From Candidatus Schekmanbacteria bacterium (GTDB taxonomy: Bacteria > Schekmanbacteria > GWA2-38-11 > J061): a stretch of DNA of 5,126 nt. The position numbers were made by a program, and so were the translations under genes. Location of the stretch: contig RFHX01000054.1 in NCBI GenBank assembly GCA_003695725.1, positions 1 to 5,126 of the forward strand. Direction: 5' to 3'. Shown here piece after piece: positions 1 to 5,126 of the stretch; position 1 is the stretch's first letter; the number at the start of each line of letters is the position of its first letter. Under the pieces are notes generated by a model. That model saw only the letters and a list, made by a program, of their open reading frames with translations. It was not told where the DNA came from and ran no database searches.

Positions 1-132
1 ATATAAAAAAATAGAAATAAAATTTTTATTACAAAAAAATATCTCTTGACTGAAACATACCATAGTGAAAAGTTTTTATTGAAAATTATAGGAATAAAGA
101 TTTGAATGAGGGGGGGTGATTTTTTTTAAAAA

Positions 133-163
133 CTTCATTTTTTTATAGACAAAAAAAATGAAG
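133..163. repeat. Perfect 12-bp inverted repeat upstream of the exported-protein gene
   Basis: The left arm (133-144) starts CTTCA and continues with a T run. The right arm (152-163) is its exact reverse complement, ending TGAAG. They are separated by a 7-base loop (145-151). Only two of the twelve pairs are G-C, so an RNA hairpin would be weak. The right arm covers the place where the -35 box should be for the TATAAT at 178-183, so an operator role is possible. Read on the minus strand, the stem is followed by five Ts, so a weak leftward terminator is the alternative. The structure is seen directly; the role is inference. Confidence 0.6.
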
Positions 164-177
164 GGCGTTATTGTTAA

Positions 178-183
178 TATAAT
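178..183 (+). promoter_or_regulatory. Candidate -10 box (TATAAT) for the exported-protein gene
   Basis: An exact TATAAT lies 35 bases before the ATG at 219, which would give a short 5' leader of about 30 bases. No good -35 hexamer stands 16-18 bp upstream; that position (about 155-160) is inside the right arm of the inverted repeat at 133-163. The best TTGACA-like hexamer, TAGACA at 146-151, is 26 bp away, which is too far. The region is AT-rich, so a chance match is possible. Confidence 0.4.
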
Positions 184-205
184 TTTTGAATTAATAACAT
201 TTTTT

Positions 206-215
206 AGGAGGAGGT
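206..215 (+). promoter_or_regulatory. Strong Shine-Dalgarno site
   Basis: AGGAGGAGGT is an extended match to the anti-Shine-Dalgarno sequence. Its first AGGAGG ends seven bases before the ATG at 219. It fixes the start of the exported-protein gene and suggests high translation. It is clearly stronger than the sites before the other genes in the window. Confidence 0.85.
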
Positions 216-218
216 AAT

Positions 219-872
219 ATGAAAAGAAAGTCTTCATTTTTTGTTGCTTTTGTCGTTTTCATCCTTTCAGCGGCGTTATGTCTCCCGGGGGCTTATGCAA
301 AGAAAAGCAAATATTTTGTAGTGGACAAATGTAAAATAAATAACAAAAATGTTACCCTTAACAAGCCCAAAAAAGGAGTGTCAAAGGCGGCAAAGATCTC
401 TCAGTCAGTATCTGCAACAAGACCTAAAATCAAACTTGAATTCGATAAACTTAAAAAAGGGAAATCAACTATCAAAATGACTCTCGAATTCACGCCAGTT
501 GATACGAATGATCAAAGACGCATCACAATGACTGCTGCTGTCATCGTAAAGACAGACAAGAAGGGCAAAAAGATTACACTTTCAAAGGTCAAAGGAAATG
601 AATTTAAATATACAGGTACCTTGTCAGACGGCTCACCTGCAAATGGCGGCACACTCGATGTAAATGGCAAGGATGCTCTAACAGCAAGAAAGAAAACCTG
701 TACATTGAATTCTGAAGTTCTTCTCAATGCCTTGACTGCAGAAGACAAGATTGGACAAATTGGTAAACAAGTTGGAGACTACACTTATAAACTTACTCTC
801 TCAGGGGCTAAGTTCAAACTTAAAAAGAGAAATCTCAAAAAGATTAAAGGAACACTTAGCGTAACAGAATAA
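219..872 (+). CDS. Lysine-rich exported protein of unknown function
   Basis: I do not recognise this family. The 217-residue product has a textbook Sec signal peptide: a basic start (MKRK), a hydrophobic core at about residues 7-22, and an AYA motif at 25-27 that predicts cleavage before K28. C21 follows Leu rather than Gly/Ala/Ser, so a lipoprotein is unlikely. The mature part of about 190 residues has about 39 lysines and only about 15 acidic residues, so it is strongly basic. Alternating hydrophobic and polar stretches (for example around 70-91, 102-135 and 188-216) suggest a beta-rich fold. Two cysteines, C38 and C161, could form a disulfide after export. There is no membrane anchor after the signal peptide and no recognisable catalytic motif. 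The start is fixed by the strong Shine-Dalgarno site at 206-215, and a terminator directly follows, so the gene is probably transcribed alone. The location is periplasmic or extracellular; the function is unknown. Confidence 0.88.
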   Translation: MKRKSSFFVAFVVFILSAALCLPGAYAKKSKYFVVDKCKINNKNVTLNKPKKGVSKAAKISQSVSATRPKIKLEFDKLKKGKSTIKMTLEFTPVDTNDQRRITMTAAVIVKTDKKGKKITLSKVKGNEFKYTGTLSDGSPANGGTLDVNGKDALTARKKTCTLNSEVLLNALTAEDKIGQIGKQVGDYTYKLTLSGAKFKLKKRNLKKIKGTLSVTE

Positions 873-894
873 AGAAAACTATTTAAGCTCTTTC

Positions 895-934
895 AAGCCC
901 CGCTTCTATATATGTGGCGGGGCTTTTTGTTTTT
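895..934 (+). terminator. Rho-independent terminator after the exported-protein gene
   Basis: A perfect 9-bp GC-rich stem pairs AAGCCCCGC (895-903) with GCGGGGCTT (917-925) around a 13-base loop. It is followed by a T-rich tract to about 934 with one interrupting G. It begins 22 bases after the stop codon at 872, which is classical intrinsic terminator geometry. It separates this gene from the tRNA-tilS unit. Confidence 0.92.
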
Positions 935-1057
935 AAAAATGTTCGCAACTCAAAGAAGAAATTATTTGCACTTTTTTTCAAGCTTTATACTTGGCTTCTG
1001 ATACCAATAAGGGTGTTTCTGTTGAGCTAAAAATAATGGATGAATTCTAATTTATCC

Positions 1058-1097
1058 TGTCAATTTCACTTGACATTTCTAATTAAAAATTTAGACT
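1058..1097 (+). promoter_or_regulatory. Candidate sigma-70 promoter for tRNA-tilS, with palindromic -35 region
   Basis: A perfect TTGACA (1070-1075) and TAGACT (1092-1097, four of six matches to TATAAT) are 16 bp apart. Transcription would start near 1104, about 58 bases before the tRNA, so the 5' leader would have to be removed by RNase P. The -35 box is also the right arm of a perfect inverted repeat, TGTCAA-N6-TTGACA (1058-1075). Apart from this promoter I see no gene or other clear structure in 935-1161. Confidence 0.5.
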
Positions 1098-1161
1098 GCA
1101 TTCTTGTAATAAATCTCTTTTTTTGCCTTTTCTGATAAAAATTTTTAACCTCTTAATTGAA

Positions 1162-1235
1162 GGCGGTGTAGCTCAGATGGTTAGAGCATGCGGCTCATAT
1201 CCGCAGTGTCCGGGGTTCGATTCCCTGCACCGCCA
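1162..1235 (+). tRNA. tRNA with anticodon CAT, probably elongator tRNA-Met
   Basis: A complete 74-base cloverleaf can be drawn. The acceptor stem is 1162-1168 with 1228-1234, all seven pairs Watson-Crick. The D stem is 1171-1174 with 1184-1187. The anticodon stem is 1189-1193 with 1201-1205, around a loop with CAT at 1196-1198. The T stem is 1211-1215 with 1223-1227 around TTCGATT. The discriminator is A1235, and CCA is not encoded, so it must be added. It is not an initiator: the first pair is G-C, whereas bacterial initiators have an unpaired position 1-72, and the three G-C pairs next to the anticodon loop are not GGG/CCC. The acceptor stem and D arm resemble elongator tRNA-Met as I remember it from other bacteria. 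The alternative is tRNA-Ile2, whose C34 is changed to lysidine by TilS, the very next gene. Pairs 4-69 and 5-68, which help separate the two in E. coli, are G-C here and match neither E. coli pattern. Confidence 0.95.
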
Positions 1236-1267
1236 TAAAAATATCTAACTTACCTTTTAAAACTTTT

Positions 1268-2689
1268 ATGCCATACAGCTTAAACGAAAAAGACCCGCCA
1301 GTAAGAAAATCACTTGAAACAGTTGAAAAATACAATATGTTGAAGGAAGGTGAGAAGGTTTTGATAGCCCTTTCAGGAGGTCCTGACTCTATATTCCTAT
1401 TACATCTTTTCAACGATTTTTTAAAAACAAAATATTCTCTCAAGCTCCACATTGCCCACCTCAATCACGGAATAAGAGAGGGGGAAAGTGAAAGAGATGA
1501 GGAATTTGTCATTAAAACAGCTGACAATCTCGGAATCGACATAACTATTGAAAAAATTGATGCCTTTGCAGAAAAAAGAAAATATGGCACTTCACTTGAA
1601 TCTGCATGCCATTTTGAAAGAATAGGTTTTTTAAGAGAAACTGCAAAAAAAATCACAGCCAGTAAAATCGCATTAGGTCATACTTTAGATGACAGGATTG
1701 AATCCTTCTTTATGAATGTCCTGCGAGGCACAGGTGTATCAGGTATGAAGGGCATCTCGCCTGTGAATAAAAAATACAACATCATCAGACCATTGATTGA
1801 TTTGGCAAAAAAAGAGATTGAAGAATATCTATCAGCTCATCAAATTGAATATGTGAAAGATTCATCGAATTTAGTCCTAAAATATGAAAGGAATATCATA
1901 AGAAGCAAACTAATACCTTCTATAGAAGAAATCAAACCTTCATTCAAATCTGCATTGAGAAGGTCAATGAATGCGGCGGCAGACGACGATGATTTTTTGA
2001 ATGATATATGCAAAAAAGAACAGAACATAGCTATAATTGAAGAAAACAAAGACTTTATTCTCCTAAACAAAGAACATTTCAAAAAACTGCACAGGTCAAT
2101 AGGAAAAAGACTTCTAATCATTATTCTTGCAAAATACAAAAGCCCCAAGACAAGAATCAGCAGTTTTCATATTGAAAGAGCTCTTGAATTCATTTGCCAA
2201 TCAAAGCATGGTACGGAATTCCATTTGCCGTCAGGGATCCGTTTCATCAATAGTTATGGCAAGATTTTCATCAAAATCATTAGTGAAGATGAAAGAAAAG
2301 AGGAAGCCCTTTCTTTCATAAATCCTCCATCTGAAACAAAGCTCAACGGATTCCCCTACACTATTTCCTCAGCAATTCTTGAAAGGAATGAAGTAAAAAA
2401 TCTGAAATCAGGGCAAAGTGAGGCGTTTCTCGATTTAAATCAATTGAGTCTTCCTTTAAAGGTAAGAAGAAGAGAAGAGGGAGATTTCTTTTATCCTTTA
2501 GGGAATAAAGGGAAAAAGAAACTCAAAGATTTTTTTATCAACCTCAAAATTCCTAAAGATGAAAGGGATAAAATTCCAATTGTCCTCTCAGGAGACGACA
2601 TCGTATGGGTAGCAGGCTATAGAATAAACGACAAATTTAAAGTAACAAAAAATACAAAAAAAATTCTCCATCTTAAAATAAAAAAATAA
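1268..2689 (+). CDS. tilS: tRNA(Ile)-lysidine synthetase TilS
   Basis: TilS uses ATP and lysine to turn C34 of the CAT-anticodon tRNA-Ile into lysidine in the cytoplasm, so that the tRNA reads AUA and is charged with isoleucine. The 473-residue protein has the N-type PP-loop SGGPDS (36-41). It also has the HLNHGIR segment (64-70), HTLDD (138-142) leading into the RGTG stretch (153-156), and a tRNA-contacting segment with DSSN (198-201) and YERN (206-209). The C-terminal TilS domain shows RRREEGDFFYPLG (400-412), GKKKLKDF (415-422) and WVAGYRI (447-453). It is therefore the long three-domain form; E. coli TilS has 432 residues. Where most members have DDQ-x-ET, this one has DDRIES (141-146), a mild departure. 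The ATG at 1268 has no evident Shine-Dalgarno site. It is still preferred because the next in-frame ATG (codon 24) would remove the ETVEKYNML helix typical of the family. The gene starts 32 bases after the tRNA with no promoter between, so the two are probably transcribed together. Confidence 0.95.
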   Translation: MPYSLNEKDPPVRKSLETVEKYNMLKEGEKVLIALSGGPDSIFLLHLFNDFLKTKYSLKLHIAHLNHGIREGESERDEEFVIKTADNLGIDITIEKIDAFAEKRKYGTSLESACHFERIGFLRETAKKITASKIALGHTLDDRIESFFMNVLRGTGVSGMKGISPVNKKYNIIRPLIDLAKKEIEEYLSAHQIEYVKDSSNLVLKYERNIIRSKLIPSIEEIKPSFKSALRRSMNAAADDDDFLNDICKKEQNIAIIEENKDFILLNKEHFKKLHRSIGKRLLIIILAKYKSPKTRISSFHIERALEFICQSKHGTEFHLPSGIRFINSYGKIFIKIISEDERKEEALSFINPPSETKLNGFPYTISSAILERNEVKNLKSGQSEAFLDLNQLSLPLKVRRREEGDFFYPLGNKGKKKLKDFFINLKIPKDERDKIPIVLSGDDIVWVAGYRINDKFKVTKNTKKILHLKIKK

Positions 2690-2739
2690 TCTGCTTCTCA
2701 TCTTCATAATGACTTATCCAAATTAATTTAAACTTATTC

Positions 2740-2767
2740 TTGATTTTATGAATTTCAGGTTTATAAG
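2740..2767 (+). promoter_or_regulatory. Candidate promoter for the KaiC-like gene
   Basis: TTGATT (2740-2745) and TATAAG (2762-2767) are 16 bp apart, and the start codon lies 37 bases beyond. Four of six and five of six bases match the sigma-70 consensus. No intrinsic terminator is visible between tilS and this point, so read-through from tilS is also possible. The rest of 2690-2804 is AT-rich without a gene. Confidence 0.35.
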
Positions 2768-2804
2768 ATAATAATGTGATAATTAACCATTTTAATGGGG
2801 TCAG

Positions 2805-4328
2805 ATGGAGCTTTTAAAATCAGGAATTCCCGGCCTTGATGAAATCTTTCAAGGAGGCATACCAAGAGAAAATTGTCTTCTTGCTGAAGGACCGGCAGGC
2901 TCAGGGAAAACGACTTTCGGACTTCAATTCATATATAATGGCGCTACCCGCTACAATGAGAATGGACTAATTATCACCTTGGAAGAAAAACCTGCAATGC
3001 TTTATCGCGATGCTTATAACTATGGCTGGAATCTAAAAAAACTGGAAAAGGAAAATAAGATAAAAATTATTCCTACTTCACCTCAAACTCTGATTGATAT
3101 GATTTCAAATCCTACAAGCCACATAAACAACATCTTTGAAGAAATGAATATCAAACGAATATTTATCGACTCCATAAGCCATTTCAGACAAATAGCCGAA
3201 AACAATCTTCATTACCGTGAACTAATCAACAAACTTATTTATGCTGTTTCAGACAAAAACGCATTTATTGTACTTTCAAGGGAATTGCCGGGTTATAGTG
3301 AAAACAATCTTTTCTCTGATGAAGTGTATCTCGTCGATACTGTCATACGGTTGACATATGAATCCTGTGGGAATAGGAGAAGAGAAAGGTTTATAGAAAT
3401 CCTCAAATCTCGGGGTCAGGATTATATTTCGGGAAAACACTCCTTTATCTTCGATACGACAGGAATTCATATTTTCCCTTCCTGCTTTCTGAAAAACTAC
3501 GATATAAATGATATTCCCTCCTCTGAAACTGCAAAATTGAGCACAGGAATTGAGGGGCTCGATGAAATGCTGGGTGGAGGACTCAGCGTTGGGAAAACAG
3601 CGCTCATAACAGGGTCAAGCGGGACAGGGAAAAAAACAATAGGAATACAATTTCTAAACGAAGGTTTTACTCATAATGAAAACGGGCTATTTGTTACACT
3701 GCACAACAGACCTGAGGACATCATTCATTCAGCACTATCTTATTCGATAAATCTTGACGTAGCACTTAAAAAGAGGATGCTTGAAATTCTTTATCGTTCG
3801 CCAATGGAACTGATTGCCGATGAACTTTCCCACTCGATCAGAAAAATCTGCTCAGAAATGAATATTAGAAGAGTTGTAATAGATTCACTCAATGACTTAA
3901 GCGATTCAATAAAAGATAAGGATTACTTTAAAAATTTTCTCTTTTCACTATGCGATTTCTTTTCAAACAAAGGAATTACCACCATATTGACTCTCGACCT
4001 CAATGAAATGTTCAGTGCATCTGAAAGTGAAAACAGTGAAATAATGGGGCTAATTCCAGCCGTAATTTCACTTCGTTATGTAGAACTCGAAAGTGAAATA
4101 AGAAGGGCTGTTTCAGTAATCAAAGTAGGCGGCTCATATCATGACCGTAGTATCCATGAATACATTATCTCAAATAAGGGAATGGAAGTTTTAGAAAAAT
4201 TCGAAGGTAGAGAAGGTTTGATGAGCGGTTCACCGAAAAAAATTGATATACAGCTTCAAGAAATCTTAGGGAATATGGCTCTTTATGAAAGAGCTGTTAA
4301 AAAAAATCGTGGTATCGACGACCATTAA
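2805..4328 (+). CDS. Double-domain KaiC-like ATPase with a degenerate second domain
   Basis: This is a KaiC/RecA-superfamily ATPase of 507 residues, close to cyanobacterial KaiC (519), made of two tandem KaiC domains (about 1-235 and 245-480). Each opens with a G-I-x-GLDE signature (7-13 and 248-254). Domain 1 has Walker A GPAGSGKT (29-36), the catalytic pair E60-E61, Walker B IFID (119-122), and K201-x-R203 at the position of the intersubunit contacts of KaiC CI, so it should hydrolyse ATP. Domain 2 keeps Walker B VVID (357-360). However, its Walker A is GSSGTGKK (270-277) with Lys for Thr/Ser, the Glu pair is H300-N301, and the Arg of K-x-R is G442. A C-terminal segment (466-480) resembles the KaiC A-loop region. 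Aligned by eye, the clock phosphosites fall on M414 and G415. No kaiA or kaiB is present, so a role in a clock is unlikely; a signalling switch is my inference. The start is certain: a stop at 2793-2795 lies in frame just upstream. The Shine-Dalgarno site (GGGG, 2797-2800) is weak and close. Confidence 0.9.
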   Translation: MELLKSGIPGLDEIFQGGIPRENCLLAEGPAGSGKTTFGLQFIYNGATRYNENGLIITLEEKPAMLYRDAYNYGWNLKKLEKENKIKIIPTSPQTLIDMISNPTSHINNIFEEMNIKRIFIDSISHFRQIAENNLHYRELINKLIYAVSDKNAFIVLSRELPGYSENNLFSDEVYLVDTVIRLTYESCGNRRRERFIEILKSRGQDYISGKHSFIFDTTGIHIFPSCFLKNYDINDIPSSETAKLSTGIEGLDEMLGGGLSVGKTALITGSSGTGKKTIGIQFLNEGFTHNENGLFVTLHNRPEDIIHSALSYSINLDVALKKRMLEILYRSPMELIADELSHSIRKICSEMNIRRVVIDSLNDLSDSIKDKDYFKNFLFSLCDFFSNKGITTILTLDLNEMFSASESENSEIMGLIPAVISLRYVELESEIRRAVSVIKVGGSYHDRSIHEYIISNKGMEVLEKFEGREGLMSGSPKKIDIQLQEILGNMALYERAVKKNRGIDDH

Positions 4329-4464
4329 TAAAAAATTTTTTTTCATTCAATATCACCAATTATTTCTTGCATTGTAAATTAGCAAATGTTTAAAATATTT
4401 GTTGAATGTAATTAAGTTATAAAATTAATTATAAATATTTTTATTTTCGCTAAATAAAGTTTGT

Positions 4465-4468
4465 GGAG
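4465..4468 (+). promoter_or_regulatory. Shine-Dalgarno site deciding the start of the wHTH-PAS gene
   Basis: GGAG ends ten bases before the ATG at 4479 and supports that start over the in-frame TTG at 4461. The 150-base gap 4329-4478 is extremely AT-rich. It contains a T run at 4336-4343 but no convincing hairpin terminator, and only weak promoter-like hexamers, so whether this gene shares a transcript with the KaiC-like gene cannot be decided. Confidence 0.6.
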
Positions 4469-4478
4469 TTCGTTCAAA

Positions 4479-5126
4479 ATGGTTGATTCATTTGATGACT
4501 TCCTTCAAAAAATTGCTAATTCCACTGCAAAAATAGAGATAATAAATTACTTCCAAAACAATCCTTCAGCCATTGATTCACCGCAAGGCTTGAGTCGATG
4601 GATCAATATTGACCCTCTTGAAATTGAAAATGAATTGGAAGACTTAGTGGAAAGCGGTATTCTTCTAAAAGAAAATGCCGGCACTCATTCACTCTACCGT
4701 TATTCTCCGCGCAAAGAATTCTCTACTTTCATATCTAATCTCTTCAACGCGCGCTCATATTATGAAAAGAAGATAGCCGAACTTGAAAAGGAAAAAAACT
4801 CTATCTCAGACAGGTTTACAAAAGAGATAATCAGAGAGAAAGGGAAAACCAAAACTATAATAGAAAGTATGAATGAAGGAATACTTGTCCTAAATAATGA
4901 AGCTAAAATTTTGACTGTAAATTCATTGGCGAGGGATATTCTATCAATAAAAGAGAGTGATCCAACAGGAAAAGACTTTTTCTCCATCATATCATCAGAT
5001 AAAAGAAAAGATTTGATGAAGTTAATTTCAGAAAATGAGAATGGAACTTTTGAAATAAAGTTGGAGGAAAATAAAAAAGAATCTTTTTACAAGGTCAATA
5101 TATCAGAATTGAGAGATGACTCAGAC
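4479..5126 (+). CDS. Winged-helix / PAS sensor protein, 3' end cut by window
   Basis: An open frame of 216 codons runs from the ATG at 4479 to the last base without a stop, so the gene continues outside. Residues about 15-77 look like a winged-helix DNA-binding domain: a helix with KIEIINYF (18-25), then IENELEDLVESGILL (49-63), then a wing ending SLYRYSP (71-77). Residues about 92-122 are a charged helix with EKKIAELEKEK (96-106), probably a coiled coil. From about 125 a PAS-type domain begins, with IIESMNEGILVLN (127-139), ILTVN (144-148), a GKDFF segment (164-168), and KVNISELRDD (205-214) running into the edge. No transmembrane segment or signal peptide is present in this part, so it appears cytoplasmic. 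The missing part could be more PAS, a histidine kinase, a GGDEF or an ATPase domain; the sequence does not say. It follows the KaiC-like gene on the same strand, and a shared pathway is plausible but unproven. Confidence 0.85.
   Translation, partial: MVDSFDDFLQKIANSTAKIEIINYFQNNPSAIDSPQGLSRWINIDPLEIENELEDLVESGILLKENAGTHSLYRYSPRKEFSTFISNLFNARSYYEKKIAELEKEKNSISDRFTKEIIREKGKTKTIIESMNEGILVLNNEAKILTVNSLARDILSIKESDPTGKDFFSIISSDKRKDLMKLISENENGTFEIKLEENKKESFYKVNISELRDDSD

Noticed and set aside
46-51. TTGACT as a -35 box
   Set aside because: No acceptable -10 hexamer lies 16-18 bp downstream, and it is far from the gene start.
116-148. A 10-codon GTG-started frame rich in Phe just after a run of seven Gs, overlapping the inverted repeat, like an attenuator leader peptide
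   Set aside because: The G run abuts the start codon with no spacing, Phe and Ile codons are expected in such T-rich DNA, it lies upstream of the best -10 box, and the downstream gene is not in amino-acid synthesis.
512-748. Minus-strand open frames inside the + strand genes (this one and others at 1195-1464, 1465-1656, 1840-2148, 3276-3470 and 4760-4990)
   Set aside because: They lie opposite well-supported genes or the tRNA, show no recognisable domains, and are best explained as shadows.
1162-1235. Initiator tRNA-fMet
   Set aside because: Position 1-72 is a normal G-C pair and the anticodon stem lacks the three initiator G-C pairs next to the loop.
2787-2798. Small hairpin CCAT-TTTA-ATGG partly covering the Shine-Dalgarno site of the KaiC-like gene
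   Set aside because: Only four base pairs; too weak to claim translational control.
2805-4328. Cyanobacterial-type circadian clock KaiC
   Set aside because: No kaiA or kaiB nearby, phosphosite positions replaced, and domain 2 catalytic residues lost.
4309-4343. Terminator after the KaiC-like gene (TGGT...ACCA followed by a T run)
   Set aside because: The stem is only four pairs and lies eleven bases before the T run, unlike an intrinsic terminator.
4367-4396. Promoter before the wHTH-PAS gene (TTGCAT, 18 bp, TAAAAT)
   Set aside because: The -35 box matches only three of six bases, and the region is so AT-rich that -10-like hexamers are expected by chance.
4417-4434. Two TTATAA hexamers forming an apparent inverted repeat
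   Set aside because: Each hexamer is self-complementary and common in AT-rich DNA; no evidence of function.

Overview
The window looks like chromosomal DNA of an AT-rich, probably Gram-negative bacterium. Bacterial signs are Shine-Dalgarno sites, a classical Sec signal peptide, a Rho-independent terminator, a tRNA without an encoded CCA end, and a full three-domain TilS. The TilS and tRNA sequences would fit a deltaproteobacterium-like or candidate-phylum lineage, but the sequence does not settle the taxonomy. All genes lie on the + strand. I see no mobile element, CRISPR array or phage gene.

Region 1 (1-934) is a single-gene unit. An AT-rich leader with a perfect 12-bp inverted repeat and a consensus -10 box leads to a very strong ribosome binding site. 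The gene encodes a 217-residue, lysine-rich exported protein of unknown function, followed by a strong intrinsic terminator.

Region 2 (935-2689) is a translation-fidelity unit. A promoter whose -35 box is half of a palindrome precedes a tRNA with anticodon CAT. Only 32 bases after the tRNA comes tilS, whose product changes C34 of the CAT-anticodon isoleucine tRNA to lysidine. The tRNA looks more like elongator tRNA-Met than Ile2, but the pairing with tilS makes its identity worth checking.

Region 3 (2690-5126) is a signalling region. A 507-residue double-domain KaiC-like ATPase is followed, 150 bp downstream, by the start of a gene cut by the window end. The visible 216 residues of that second protein read as winged helix, coiled coil and PAS domain. 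In the KaiC-like protein the first domain has intact nucleotide-binding motifs. The second has lost the Walker A Thr/Ser, the catalytic Glu pair and the C-terminal Arg, and the residues aligned with the clock phosphorylation sites are not phosphorylatable. The likely picture is a non-clock KaiC-family switch with one active and one pseudo-ATPase ring, next to a PAS sensor with a DNA-binding-like head. This is the most interesting part of the window. The functional link between the two proteins is inferred from proximity only.
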